From positions 1 through 35,815 of the forward strand of contig DDYT01000066.1 of assembly GCA_002348095.1 (NCBI GenBank): 35,815 nucleotides of DNA, written 5' to 3'. Below, piece by piece: positions 15,371-23,790 of this stretch. The notes beneath the pieces were generated by a model, which was not told where the DNA came from, did not search any database, and was given only the letters and a program-made list of their open reading frames with translations. Source of the DNA: Erysipelotrichaceae bacterium UBA2227. GTDB taxonomy: Bacteria > Bacillota_I > Bacilli_A > Erysipelotrichales > Erysipelotrichaceae. A program made the position numbers and the translations under genes. The first letter of the stretch is position 1. The number at the start of each line of letters is the position of its first letter.

Positions 15371-16098
15371 GAATCACGATTGCAACCATTTTCCCTGAGA
15401 TGTTCGAAGGTTTTATTTCGACATCGATCATTAAAAAAGCCGTACTCAAAGGGTTGGTGTCGATTGATACCGTGGATATCCGCAGTTTTACAAAGGATAA
15501 ACACCGTCGAGTCGATGATTATCCGTTTGGCGGCGGCCAAGGTTTGGTCATGATGGCACAACCTGTCATCGATGCGATCAACAGTGTCAAAACGGACAAC
15601 AGTAAAGTTATTTATTTAACACCGGTGGGGCAGGTTTTCAAACAGACGCTGGCCAAAGAGTTCGTTACTTTCAGTCATGTGATTTTGTTATGCGGTCATT
15701 ACGAAGGCATAGATGAGCGAATCATGAAACATGTCGATATGTGTCTTTCCATCGGTGATTTCGTTCTGACCGGAGGTGAAGTTGCGGCCATGGTCGTTAC
15801 CGATGCGATCGTAAGGTTAGTTGATGGGGTCATTGCTGAAGCTTCGCATCAGCAGGAATCTTTTGAACAGGACTTACTGGAGTATCCGCAATATACCCGA
15901 CCGGCGGAAGTTGACGGTGAAAAGGTGCCGGAAGTATTGCTGTCGGGCAATCATGAAGCCATTCGTAAGTGGCGTTTGAAGCAGTCCCTCCGAAAGACAT
16001 ACCTTATTCGCCCCGATCTGTTAAAAAAGCGTCTTTTCAGTAAAGAGGAGAGACAGATGCTTTTAGAAATCGAGTCAGAAAAAGTTGAAAATGATTGA
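15367..16098 (+). CDS. trmD: tRNA (guanine-N1)-methyltransferase TrmD
   Basis: A 243-residue SPOUT-class enzyme that makes m1G37 in tRNAs reading CNN and some other codons, needed to keep the reading frame. Motifs are YPFGGGQGLVM, LLCGHYEGIDERIM and IGDFVLTGGEVAAM, which form the trefoil-knot SAM site. Start MRITIATIFPEMFEGF is typical. It overlaps rimM by 4 bases and is followed by the rplS leader. Essential in most bacteria. Confidence 0.98.
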   Translation: MRITIATIFPEMFEGFISTSIIKKAVLKGLVSIDTVDIRSFTKDKHRRVDDYPFGGGQGLVMMAQPVIDAINSVKTDNSKVIYLTPVGQVFKQTLAKEFVTFSHVILLCGHYEGIDERIMKHVDMCLSIGDFVLTGGEVAAMVVTDAIVRLVDGVIAEASHQQESFEQDLLEYPQYTRPAEVDGEKVPEVLLSGNHEAIRKWRLKQSLRKTYLIRPDLLKKRLFSKEERQMLLEIESEKVEND

Positions 16099-16123
16099 TT
16101 TATTCAGTCAGTTGTGATAAATT
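16095..16123 (+). promoter_or_regulatory. candidate promoter of rplS
   Basis: TTGATT (16095-16100) and TAAATT (16118-16123), 17 bases apart, with TGA before the -10. It overlaps the trmD stop codon and would start transcription just before the rplS leader. The -10 is only a moderate match. Confidence 0.5.
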
Positions 16124-16128
16124 ATATA

Positions 16129-16198
16129 AGCCTATGGCACCCCGGTTCCGCTGATCCTTTGATGAATGAGCCGGTTAGGAACAAGGAGTGTGAGAAAC
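16129..16198 (+). promoter_or_regulatory. rplS leader, candidate L19 autoregulatory RNA
   Basis: The 70 bases before rplS can fold into a hairpin in which GTTCC (16145-16149) pairs with GGAAC (16178-16182) and the adjoining GCT pairs with AGC. The base of the hairpin directly abuts the Shine-Dalgarno sequence at 16183-16188. A leader RNA controlled by L19 is known in Firmicutes at this position. The match is by location and shape only. Confidence 0.6.
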
Positions 16199-16546
16199 AT
16201 GAAATTAAGCATTGTCAATGAAGTGACTCAGTCACAATTGCGTAACGATCTTCCGGATTTCCGCAGCGGTTATACGGTTCGCGTCGATGTCATCATCAAA
16301 GAAGGTGACAAGACCCGTATCCAGGCGTTTGAAGGCGTTGTCATTGCCCGTAGCGGCAGCGGCATTGCGGAAACATTCACCGTACGTAAAGTATCGAATT
16401 CCATCGGTGTGGAAAGAACCTTCCCGGTTCACTCGCCCATCATCGCCGGAATCACCGTCGTTCGTCGCGGTAAGGTCAGAAGAAGCAAATTGTTCTACCT
16501 GCGCGGTCGTTCGGGTAAAGCTTCTCGTATCAAAGAGATTCGTTAA
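16199..16546 (+). CDS. rplS: 50S ribosomal protein L19
   Basis: A 115-residue L19 protein, located at the 30S-50S interface. Motifs FRSGYTVRVDVIIKEGDKTR, RIQAFEGVVIARSGSG and RVERTFPVHSP-like (GVERTFPVHSPII) are clear, and it ends KLFYLRGRSGKASRIKEIR. The ATG at 16199 is chosen because AAGGAG lies ten bases upstream; the frame extends into the leader. A hairpin follows the stop codon, and lepB comes next. Confidence 0.98.
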   Translation: MKLSIVNEVTQSQLRNDLPDFRSGYTVRVDVIIKEGDKTRIQAFEGVVIARSGSGIAETFTVRKVSNSIGVERTFPVHSPIIAGITVVRRGKVRRSKLFYLRGRSGKASRIKEIR

Positions 16547-16548
16547 AC

Positions 16549-16573
16549 AAACGCCGGGGGTAACCCGGCGTTT
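16549..16573 (+). terminator. hairpin between rplS and lepB, weak terminator
   Basis: AAACGCCGGG (16549-16558) pairs with CCCGGCGTTT (16564-16573) over five bases. The following sequence CCCTTT is poor in T, so termination is probably partial. It could also protect the 3' end of the rplS message. Confidence 0.65.
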
Positions 16574-16591
16574 CCCTTTAAGGAGACAGCC

Positions 16592-17215
16592 ATGTCAGAG
16601 GAAAATCGCAGAGAAAACGAAATATTGGAAAGTTATCGTAATCGTAACCAACGCAGAGACGATGAACCGTCGATCCTTGCTGAGATTTTTGATTTCATCA
16701 AATCGGTCGTCATCAGTGTTATCATCGTCTTTCTTTTAACAACCTTTATCGTCAAGCCGATCCGGGTGGACGGTTCGAGCATGTATCCGACGCTAAAAGA
16801 CAAGCAAATCGGCTTTTCGAATATACTGTCTTTAAAAATAGGCGGGATCAACCGCTTTGACGTCGTAATCGTTTATGTTCCTCAGCAAGAGGAGTATCTG
16901 GTTAAACGGGTCATCGGATTACCGGGGGAAACGATCAGTTATCGAAGAGATCAGCTGTATATAAACGGTTTTCCGATCGATGAAGGCTTCTTTGATCAAG
17001 ACTATGTGGATGAGGTCAAGTCCAAGATAAAAGGAAACTTTACCAGCGATTTTCCGGAATTTACGCTTGCGGACGATGAATACTTTCTGATGGGCGATAA
17101 CCGGCCGTTTTCATCAGACTCCCGCCGTTTCGGACCCTTTAAGCTGTCAAACATCATTTCGAAAGACGCATACATTATTTTCCCCTTCGATCAAATCCAT
17201 TTCATCATTCAGTAG
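16592..17215 (+). CDS. lepB: type I signal peptidase
   Basis: A 207-residue membrane-bound signal peptidase that removes signal peptides from exported proteins on the outer face of the membrane. It has a charged cytoplasmic N-terminus of about 33 residues, one membrane helix (about 36-55, FIKSVVISVIIVFLLTTFIV), the catalytic serine in DGSSMYPT (Ser63) and the catalytic lysine in YLVKRVIGLPG (Lys105). The conserved GDNR box (LMGDNRPFSSDSRRFG) is also present. AAGGAG precedes the ATG. It lies between rplS and rbgA. The polar N-terminal extension is longer than in B. subtilis SipS. Confidence 0.96.
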   Translation: MSEENRRENEILESYRNRNQRRDDEPSILAEIFDFIKSVVISVIIVFLLTTFIVKPIRVDGSSMYPTLKDKQIGFSNILSLKIGGINRFDVVIVYVPQQEEYLVKRVIGLPGETISYRRDQLYINGFPIDEGFFDQDYVDEVKSKIKGNFTSDFPEFTLADDEYFLMGDNRPFSSDSRRFGPFKLSNIISKDAYIIFPFDQIHFIIQ

Positions 17216-17225
17216 GAGGACGATT

Positions 17226-18080
17226 ATGACCATTCAATGGTTTCCGGGGCATATGACCAAAGCGAAGCGGACGATCGCCGAACATATCAAAACCGTTGAT
17301 ATGGTCATAGAACTTCGCGACGGGCGTATTCCGATGTCATCCGCCAATCCGATGTTGCAGGAGATCATCGCTGAAAAACCGCGGCTGATCGTGTTTACCA
17401 AGCGGGATATGGCTGATGAAACTGTCACAAAACAATGGATCGAATATTTTGAAAAGGGCGGTCAATCCGTCATTTTCATTGATTCACAAAAAGACAATGT
17501 CAAACGTATCCTGATTGATAACTGCCTGAAAGTTATGGATGAAAAGATTCAGCGGGACTTACGCCGGGGCATCCGACCCCGGGCGATCCGCGCGATGATC
17601 GTCGGGATACCCAATGTCGGCAAGTCCACGCTGATCAATCAGCTGGCCAAACGCAATGTGGTGAAAGTAGCCAATCGGCCGGGTGTAACGCAGTCGATCG
17701 TTTGGCTTCATATCGACCCGCGGCTGGATGTCATGGACACCCCCGGCATCTTATGGCCGAAATTCGATGATGTCCGGGTAGGAATGAAGCTTGCCCTGAC
17801 TGCGGCCATCAAGGAACAGATTCTACCAATCGAGCAAGTCGTGGCCTTTGGCTGGCAATATCTGCAAAATCATTATCCTGCGGTTCTGATTCAACGGTAC
17901 GGACCGGAGACGGTTTCGGACAGTGTTGAGGATTTTATCGAAAGAACCGCAAGGAAATTCGGTTTTATCATGACTGACAATGAAATTGATAAAAAACGGA
18001 CGATGGCGGCTTTTATGACAGATTTACGGCAGGATCAGTTAAAATCGATCAGTTGGGAGCGGCCGGATGAATACCTTTGA
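17226..18080 (+). CDS. rbgA: ribosome biogenesis GTPase RbgA (YlqF)
   Basis: A 284-residue circularly permuted GTPase required for late assembly of the 50S subunit. The G4 motif comes first (IVFTKRDMAD), followed by the G1 P-loop (GIPNVGKSTLIN) and the G3 DTPG (VMDTPGILWPKF), the permuted order typical of RbgA. The start MTIQWFPGHMTKAKR is also characteristic. AGGAGG lies before the ATG. It overlaps rnhB by 14 bases, as these two genes are adjacent in many Firmicutes. Confidence 0.97.
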   Translation: MTIQWFPGHMTKAKRTIAEHIKTVDMVIELRDGRIPMSSANPMLQEIIAEKPRLIVFTKRDMADETVTKQWIEYFEKGGQSVIFIDSQKDNVKRILIDNCLKVMDEKIQRDLRRGIRPRAIRAMIVGIPNVGKSTLINQLAKRNVVKVANRPGVTQSIVWLHIDPRLDVMDTPGILWPKFDDVRVGMKLALTAAIKEQILPIEQVVAFGWQYLQNHYPAVLIQRYGPETVSDSVEDFIERTARKFGFIMTDNEIDKKRTMAAFMTDLRQDQLKSISWERPDEYL

Positions 18081-18675
18081 AATGCCCTACTGGGCAGATC
18101 GTCAGACGGTGCTGGGTATCGATGAGGCAGGTCGGGGACCGCTGGCAGGACCTATGGTCGTCGCCGGTGTAGTTTTACCCATCGGATATGATCATGCGCT
18201 GATCAATGATTCAAAGAAATTGAGTGATAAGAAACGCCGGCAGCTATATTTAGAGATCATGCGTGATGCACTGGAAGTCAACATCATTATTGTCGGTGAA
18301 ACGATGATCGATCGGATGAACGTTTATCAGGCCGCTAAAATGGCAATGACATCGATTTCGATGCGAAGTTCGGCTTACGCCGTTTTAACGGATGCGATGC
18401 CACTGTCGATTCCGAAGACGAGTGTGTCGATCATCAAAGGAGACAGTAAAAGCATCAGCATCGCGGCGGCGAGCATCGTTGCCAAAGTGATCCGTGATAC
18501 GATGATGATGCATCTTGACCGATTGTATCCTGATTACGGATTTGCCAGGCATAAGGGATATGGCACTGTAGCTCATTTGCAAGCCATTGCTAAATTCGGG
18601 ATCACTTCAAGTCACCGGAAATCGTTTGCACCGGTTGCTTTTCATCAAGAAACATTGTTTGCGGACAAAGGGTGA
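18067..18675 (+). CDS. rnhB: ribonuclease HII
   Basis: A 202-residue RNase HII that cleaves RNA in RNA-DNA hybrids and at single ribonucleotides in DNA. The metal site motif GIDEAGRGPLAGPMVVAGV is at residues 18-36 (Asp19, Glu20), with NDSKKLSDKKR and KGDSKSISIAAASIVAKV further on. GGGAG precedes the ATG within the end of rbgA. The stop codon is in the loop of a terminator hairpin. Confidence 0.97.
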   Translation: MNTFEMPYWADRQTVLGIDEAGRGPLAGPMVVAGVVLPIGYDHALINDSKKLSDKKRRQLYLEIMRDALEVNIIIVGETMIDRMNVYQAAKMAMTSISMRSSAYAVLTDAMPLSIPKTSVSIIKGDSKSISIAAASIVAKVIRDTMMMHLDRLYPDYGFARHKGYGTVAHLQAIAKFGITSSHRKSFAPVAFHQETLFADKG

Positions 18676-18689
18676 CCTTTGTTTTTTTT
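18665..18689 (+). terminator. terminator overlapping the end of rnhB
   Basis: ACAAAGG (18665-18671) pairs with CCTTTGT (18676-18682) around a GTGA loop that contains the rnhB stop codon, followed by eight T residues (18682-18689). It closes the unit that starts upstream of lepB. Confidence 0.85.
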
Positions 18690-18732
18690 AGGGATCATGG
18701 AATGGATTTCATACTTATGATTGAGGTGAATC

Positions 18733-19467
18733 ATGCGAAATAAAATCATTCAGGCAGCCATTCTTTATCAGGGTGATTATGAAAAAATCGCCGGTGCTTT
18801 GAAAAGTGATACGATACTTGAGAAAATCCATACGGAGGTCAATGCGATTACGATTTTGGATAAGGAGTATCCGTTATCGCTGAAACAATTGCGTTATCCG
18901 CCGTTTGTGTTATTCTATAAAGGAAATCCGAAACTGCTCGGACATCCATCCGTCAGTCTGATCGGATCCAGAATCCCGAATGCTTACGGAGTTGAAATGA
19001 CAAAGCAAATCGTATCCGGATGCAAACCGGATGTTGTCATTGTCAGCGGATTGGCCAAAGGGATCGATGCAGTCGCACATCAGAAAGCACTGGATCTTGG
19101 GCGGATGACCATTGGAGTCATCGGCTGCGGGATCGATCGGATTTATCCCATGGACAACGAGCAACTCTATCACCGCATAAGTTCCGCAGGTCTGATACTC
19201 AGTGAATATCCAGGGTTCACACCACCGCGAAAGCATCATTTTCCGTTTCGTAACCGGCTGATCGCAGCTTTGGGAAGTAAATGCATCGTTACATCTGCAA
19301 CATTGAAAAGCGGTACGATGCTTACTGTCAATGAAGCGCTGAATTTATCAAGGGAAGTCCTTTGCGTTCCGTATCCGATCGGTATGGCTTGCGGAGAAGG
19401 TTGCAACTTACTGATCAGCCAGGGAGCCACGATATTGACAAATGCATCAGATTTCGCCATGATATAA
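18733..19467 (+). CDS. dprA: DNA processing protein DprA (Smf), short form
   Basis: A 244-residue Rossmann-fold DprA that binds single-stranded DNA and loads RecA during natural transformation. Family motifs visible are IGSRIPNAYG, VSGLAKGIDAVAHQKAL, GCGIDRIYPMDN, SEYPGFTPP, FPFRNRLIAAL and GCNLLISQGAT. The protein is shorter than the usual 290-360 residues: it has no C-terminal winged helix and a reduced N-terminal region, while the Rossmann core is intact. GAGGTGAATC precedes the ATG. In the canonical GSALITA-type motif the equivalent here is TSATLKSGTMLTVNEA, so the core is slightly divergent. Position before topA is standard. Confidence 0.92.
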   Translation: MRNKIIQAAILYQGDYEKIAGALKSDTILEKIHTEVNAITILDKEYPLSLKQLRYPPFVLFYKGNPKLLGHPSVSLIGSRIPNAYGVEMTKQIVSGCKPDVVIVSGLAKGIDAVAHQKALDLGRMTIGVIGCGIDRIYPMDNEQLYHRISSAGLILSEYPGFTPPRKHHFPFRNRLIAALGSKCIVTSATLKSGTMLTVNEALNLSREVLCVPYPIGMACGEGCNLLISQGATILTNASDFAMI

Positions 19468-19486
19468 AAAGAATGAGGGGTTTACT

Positions 19487-21601
19487 ATGAAAAAACTAGT
19501 GATTGTGGAGTCGCCTTCCAAATCAAAGACGATTGAAAAATACTTGGGAAGTGACTTTGAAGTCGTTTCATCCAAAGGTCATATACGGGATTTAGCGATC
19601 AAGGGGAAAGACGGTCTGGGAATCGATGTTAAAAACGGTTTTACACCGACGTACGTCGTGGATAAAGATAAAGTCAAAACGGTCAGGGATTTACAAAACA
19701 AAGCAAAAAAGTCCGCAGAAGTTTTCCTGGCCACTGACCCTGACCGGGAAGGTGAAGCTATTTCCTGGCATCTTGCCATGGAACTGGGTCTTGATCCTCT
19801 TACTGTACAACGTGTCGTATTTAATGAAATTACCAAAGACGCGGTCAAGATGGCTTTTGATCATCCCCGCCATATCGATATCGATTTGGTCAAATCTCAG
19901 GAAACCCGCCGGATGCTTGACCGTATCATTGGTTTTAAGCTTTCAAAGCTTTTACAATCCAAAATCCGCAGCAAAAGTGCCGGAAGGGTACAATCCGTTG
20001 CCTTAAAACTGATTGTCGACAGAGAGAAAGAAATCGAAGCATTTGTTTCTACCAAGTACTGGTCGATCAATGCTTTATTTAACGAGAAGAAGAAGGAGTT
20101 TGAGGCTTCACTGTCAAAAATCAACGGAGAAACGGCTGAGGTTTTATCATTGGACTATGCCGAAGAACTGCTGAAAAAATGCACGGGTCCGTTTTATCTG
20201 GATCAGCTGCAGGAAAAAAAGACTAAAAAGCAGCCGCGATTCCCCTTTATTACCTCGACGCTTCAACAGGAAATGTCAACAAAGTTTAGTTTTCCTTCGA
20301 AAAAAACCATGCGGATCGCGCAAAAGCTATACGAAGGTATCGAAGTCAACGGTCAGTTGGAAGGTTTGATTACGTATATGCGGACCGATTCGACCCGGTT
20401 GAGCCAGCAGTTCGTCAGTCATGCCCATCAGCTGATTGAACAGACGTATGGAAAAGAATACGTGGGATTCTATAAAGTAAAAAACAATGAAGAGACGACT
20501 CAGGATGCACATGAAGCCATCCGTCCGACCCGCTGTGACTATACACCGGATAAAATGAGAAAGTATCTGACTGCGGATGAGTGGAAAGTCTATGCATTTA
20601 TTTATGACCGCACTATGGCTTCACTGATGTCACCATCCAAACACGAAGTCGTCACGGCGGTGTTTACAAAAGAAGATTTACAGTTTACCGCTTCAGGTTC
20701 CGTGACGGTATTTGACGGTTATCTGAAAGTTTACGGTACCTATGAGCAGTCCAAGGAAAAGGAACTTCCGGTTTTGACTGCAGGCCAATGGTATACGCCG
20801 ATTTCCGTCAGCAGCAAAGAACACCAGACCCAAGGACCATCACGCTACACGGAAGCTTCGCTGATCAAAGAGATGGAGAGCAACGGTATCGGCCGTCCCT
20901 CCACCTATTCTGCCATCATCGAAACGATTCAGGCAAGGGAATATGTCAAACTTGAAAAAGGTTCACAAACCGGAAAAACGAAATACTTCTTTCCGACCGA
21001 ACAGGGAAAACTGACGGATGAAAAACTGGCAGAGCATTTCAATGACATCATCAATGTCAAATATACGGCTTTTATGGAGAAAGAACTTGATGAAATTGCC
21101 GAAGGTACACTGGACAATATTGCAGCGCTGAGCGAGTTTTATGAACGGTTCAGTGCGGTGTATGAGAAAGCCCGGAAAACCATGGAAAAAATAGCTCCGG
21201 TTCTTACCGGCGATAACTGTCCTAAGTGCGGTCAGCCCTTGGTCATCCGAAAAAGCAGGAGCGGTGAAGAGTTTGTCGGTTGTATGGGTTATCCCGAATG
21301 TGATTACATCGTAGCGGCTCAACCCAAGTTGACGGGTGAGGATTGCCCGGAATGCGGGAAACCGCTGATTGAGCGTAAAAACCGGATGGGGAAAGTTTTC
21401 ATCGGCTGTTCCGCTTATCCGGACTGCAAATATATCAAAAAAGAACCCAAAGTGTTTACCGGGGAAATGTGTCCGCAGTGCGGTTCGCCGCTGGTCCAAC
21501 GCAAGAGCCGATACGGGAAAATGTTTACCGGCTGTTCGGCCTTTCCGAAATGCCGATACATCAAGAATGATAAAAAGGCAAAAGAGAATGATGAAGGATA
21601 G
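19487..21601 (+). CDS. topA: DNA topoisomerase I
   Basis: A 704-residue type IA topoisomerase that relaxes negative supercoils. It has an N-terminal Toprim domain (VIVESPSKSKTIEKYLG, DPDREGEAISWH) and the active-site tyrosine region EGLITYMRTDSTRLS. The C-terminus has three zinc ribbons with Cys-X2-Cys starting at residues 578, 620 and 662, exactly 42 residues apart (CPKCG, CPECG, CPQCG). AAGAATGAGGGG precedes the ATG. The end overlaps trmFO by 14 bases. The dprA-topA-trmFO-xerC order is the same as in B. subtilis. Confidence 0.98.
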   Translation: MKKLVIVESPSKSKTIEKYLGSDFEVVSSKGHIRDLAIKGKDGLGIDVKNGFTPTYVVDKDKVKTVRDLQNKAKKSAEVFLATDPDREGEAISWHLAMELGLDPLTVQRVVFNEITKDAVKMAFDHPRHIDIDLVKSQETRRMLDRIIGFKLSKLLQSKIRSKSAGRVQSVALKLIVDREKEIEAFVSTKYWSINALFNEKKKEFEASLSKINGETAEVLSLDYAEELLKKCTGPFYLDQLQEKKTKKQPRFPFITSTLQQEMSTKFSFPSKKTMRIAQKLYEGIEVNGQLEGLITYMRTDSTRLSQQFVSHAHQLIEQTYGKEYVGFYKVKNNEETTQDAHEAIRPTRCDYTPDKMRKYLTADEWKVYAFIYDRTMASLMSPSKHEVVTAVFTKEDLQFTASGSVTVFDGYLKVYGTYEQSKEKELPVLTAGQWYTPISVSSKEHQTQGPSRYTEASLIKEMESNGIGRPSTYSAIIETIQAREYVKLEKGSQTGKTKYFFPTEQGKLTDEKLAEHFNDIINVKYTAFMEKELDEIAEGTLDNIAALSEFYERFSAVYEKARKTMEKIAPVLTGDNCPKCGQPLVIRKSRSGEEFVGCMGYPECDYIVAAQPKLTGEDCPECGKPLIERKNRMGKVFIGCSAYPDCKYIKKEPKVFTGEMCPQCGSPLVQRKSRYGKMFTGCSAFPKCRYIKNDKKAKENDEG

Positions 21602-22904
21602 CAGGGTCACCATCATTGGTGCAGGTTTGGCCGGATGTGAAGCTGCATGGCAGCTGGTCCGTCGCGGCTTTCGTGTGCGACTGATTGAAATGCGGCCGAA
21701 AGTATCGACTGAAGCACATCAAAGTGATCAGTTTGCGGAACTGGTTTGTTCGAACTCGCTTCGCAGCAATCAGCTGACCAATGCGGTCGGACTTTTGAAA
21801 GAAGAAATGCGATATCTGGACAGTCTGATAATACAGGCGGCCGATGCGACGCGTCTTCCTGCGGGAAGTGCATTGGCTGTTGACCGTCATGGTTTTTCTG
21901 CATATATTACCCAGACTCTGAAAAAACATCCTCTGATCGAGTTTGTCTGTGAGGAAGTGACGGATATTTGCGATGGGAATGTCATCATTGCTACTGGGCC
22001 TCTGACATCACAACCGCTGGCGAAGAAAATCATGGAGTTCACCGGGGAGTCGACATTTTATTTCTACGATGCGGCAGCTCCGATCATTGAAAAGGATAGC
22101 ATTGACTTTTCTATTGCATATTACAAGTCGCGATACGATAAAGGAGATGCGGATTATATCAACTGTCCCATGGACAGGCAGCAGTTTGAAAATTTTTATC
22201 ATGAGCTGATTTTTGCCAATGTCGTTCCGTTGAAAGATTTTGAGAAAGAAATCTATTTTGAAGGGTGTATGCCTTTTGAAGAAATGGCCAAACGAGGTCC
22301 CAAGACGCTGACCTTTGGACCGATGAAACCGGTCGGACTGGCCATTGAGGGCAAACCGAAGCCCTATGCCGTCGTTCAGCTGCGTCGGGATGATGCCGCA
22401 GATACCCTTTATAACATCGTCGGTTTTCAGACGCATTTGACCTGGAGTGAACAGAAGCGTATCATACAAATGATTCCGGGACTTCAAAATGCTCAGATCG
22501 TACGTTACGGCGTCATGCATCGCAACTCCTACCTTAATTCTCCATTAGTCTTAAAACCGACATATCAGTCGAAAATGCGGGATAACTTGTTTTTTGCAGG
22601 GCAGATAACCGGGGTCGAAGGATATGTTGAGTCGGCTGCCAGCGGTCTGGTGGCCGGAATCAACATGGCCAAACTTTGTTCCGATGAACCTTGTTTCGAA
22701 TTTCCGGCTTCGACGATGATCGGTGCCATGGCTCGATATATCACTCACGCCTCACCCAAGAACTTTCAACCGATGAATGCGAATTTCGGAATCATCCAAA
22801 CAGACCCGTCATTTTCGAAATCCGATAAAAAGGAGCAGATCGCTGAACGTTCACTGAAATATTTATCCCAATGGAGATCAGACCATGAATCAATCACTCG
22901 ATGA
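21588..22904 (+). CDS. trmFO: folate-dependent tRNA (uracil-5-)-methyltransferase TrmFO
   Basis: A 438-residue flavoprotein (formerly Gid) that makes ribothymidine 54 in tRNA using methylenetetrahydrofolate and FADH2. The FAD-binding GAGLAGCEAAWQLVRRG lies near the N-terminus, and ELVCSNSLRSNQLTNAVG is the conserved cysteine-containing segment. GPMKPVGL, QLRRDDAADTLYNIVGFQTHL and the C-terminal GQITGVEGYVESAASGL are also typical. Two adjacent ATGs (21588 and 21591) are possible; the ribosome site is weak (AAAGAGA), consistent with coupling to topA, which it overlaps. It overlaps xerC by 20 bases. Confidence 0.97.
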   Translation: MMKDSRVTIIGAGLAGCEAAWQLVRRGFRVRLIEMRPKVSTEAHQSDQFAELVCSNSLRSNQLTNAVGLLKEEMRYLDSLIIQAADATRLPAGSALAVDRHGFSAYITQTLKKHPLIEFVCEEVTDICDGNVIIATGPLTSQPLAKKIMEFTGESTFYFYDAAAPIIEKDSIDFSIAYYKSRYDKGDADYINCPMDRQQFENFYHELIFANVVPLKDFEKEIYFEGCMPFEEMAKRGPKTLTFGPMKPVGLAIEGKPKPYAVVQLRRDDAADTLYNIVGFQTHLTWSEQKRIIQMIPGLQNAQIVRYGVMHRNSYLNSPLVLKPTYQSKMRDNLFFAGQITGVEGYVESAASGLVAGINMAKLCSDEPCFEFPASTMIGAMARYITHASPKNFQPMNANFGIIQTDPSFSKSDKKEQIAERSLKYLSQWRSDHESITR

Positions 22905-23790
22905 TTTTTTAAAACAGCTGAGTCTTTCAGGCAGCGGCTCAGCAGCTACGCAGAAGGCATACCGCCACGATATCGGTCAGTTCATCGATTATTGCCTTAA
23001 AGAGGGGATCGCGGACTTTCAGCAGGTGGATGTGTATGTTGTCCGAGGATTTACGACCTCACTGAAAACCGGTAAGAAGGCCATTTCCAATCGTTCGCTT
23101 GCCCGGAAATTTGCGGCATTGCGCACATTTTATAAGTATCTGCTGACCCATGACAAAGTATCGGTCAATCCGTTTGCTTCCCTGAAAACACCCAAAAAAG
23201 CGATCCATCTGCCTTCGTTTCTGATGATCAATGAGATTCAGGGACTGCTTGCTTCCATCGAAAAGGGATCGACGGTCGGTATCCGTGACCGTGTTTTGAT
23301 TGAACTGATGTATGCGTGCGGATTGCGTGTAAGTGAAGCGGCACAGCTGACAACCGATCAGATCGATTTTCATCACCGGTTGCTGCGTATTACCGGAAAA
23401 GGACGCAAAGAGCGGTTGGTCCCGTTTTATCCGGCGATCGGAAAACGTCTGAACAGCTACTTGGAGGACTTTCGATCGTCACTGCTGAAACAGAAAAAGC
23501 ATGACCGTGTGTTTGTGAATTTTCGCGGCGATCCGATCACAGAGCGCGGGATTCAGGACATTTTATTGCGAAGAGCTCGATCGGCCGGATGCAGGCAACC
23601 GTTGCATCCGCACATGCTTCGCCATTCCTTTGCGACCCATCTGCTCGACAACGGAGCGGATTTGCGTTCCGTTCAGGAATTGTTAGGACATCAGAATCTG
23701 TCGACGACACAGATATATACACATATCAGTGTCGATCGGCTGAAGGAAGCTTATAAAAAGGCCTTTGAAAATGCGGGAGAGAACCAATGA
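22885..23790 (+). CDS. xerC: tyrosine recombinase XerC/CodV
   Basis: A 301-residue tyrosine recombinase with an N-terminal SAM-like DNA-binding domain (about 1-95) and a catalytic domain. The active-site Arg lies in YACGLRVSEAAQL, and HPHMLRHSFATHLLDNGAD and ELLGHQNLSTTQIYTHI give the second Arg, His and nucleophile Tyr. XerC with XerD resolves chromosome dimers at dif. Its place after trmFO matches CodV of B. subtilis, so it is a housekeeping recombinase rather than a phage integrase. GGAGATC lies before the ATG. In Bacillus the next genes are hslV, hslU and codY; here it is a SanA-like gene. Confidence 0.95.
   Translation: MNQSLDDFLKQLSLSGSGSAATQKAYRHDIGQFIDYCLKEGIADFQQVDVYVVRGFTTSLKTGKKAISNRSLARKFAALRTFYKYLLTHDKVSVNPFASLKTPKKAIHLPSFLMINEIQGLLASIEKGSTVGIRDRVLIELMYACGLRVSEAAQLTTDQIDFHHRLLRITGKGRKERLVPFYPAIGKRLNSYLEDFRSSLLKQKKHDRVFVNFRGDPITERGIQDILLRRARSAGCRQPLHPHMLRHSFATHLLDNGADLRSVQELLGHQNLSTTQIYTHISVDRLKEAYKKAFENAGENQ

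Noticed and set aside
20963..21616. 217-codon minus-strand frame antisense to topA
   Set aside because: It mirrors the zinc-ribbon repeats of TopA, which is clearly coding on the plus strand, and lacks its own start signals.
22885..23790. Phage or integrative-element integrase
   Set aside because: The tyrosine recombinase lies in the conserved topA-trmFO-xerC order and no attachment repeats or mobile genes flank it.
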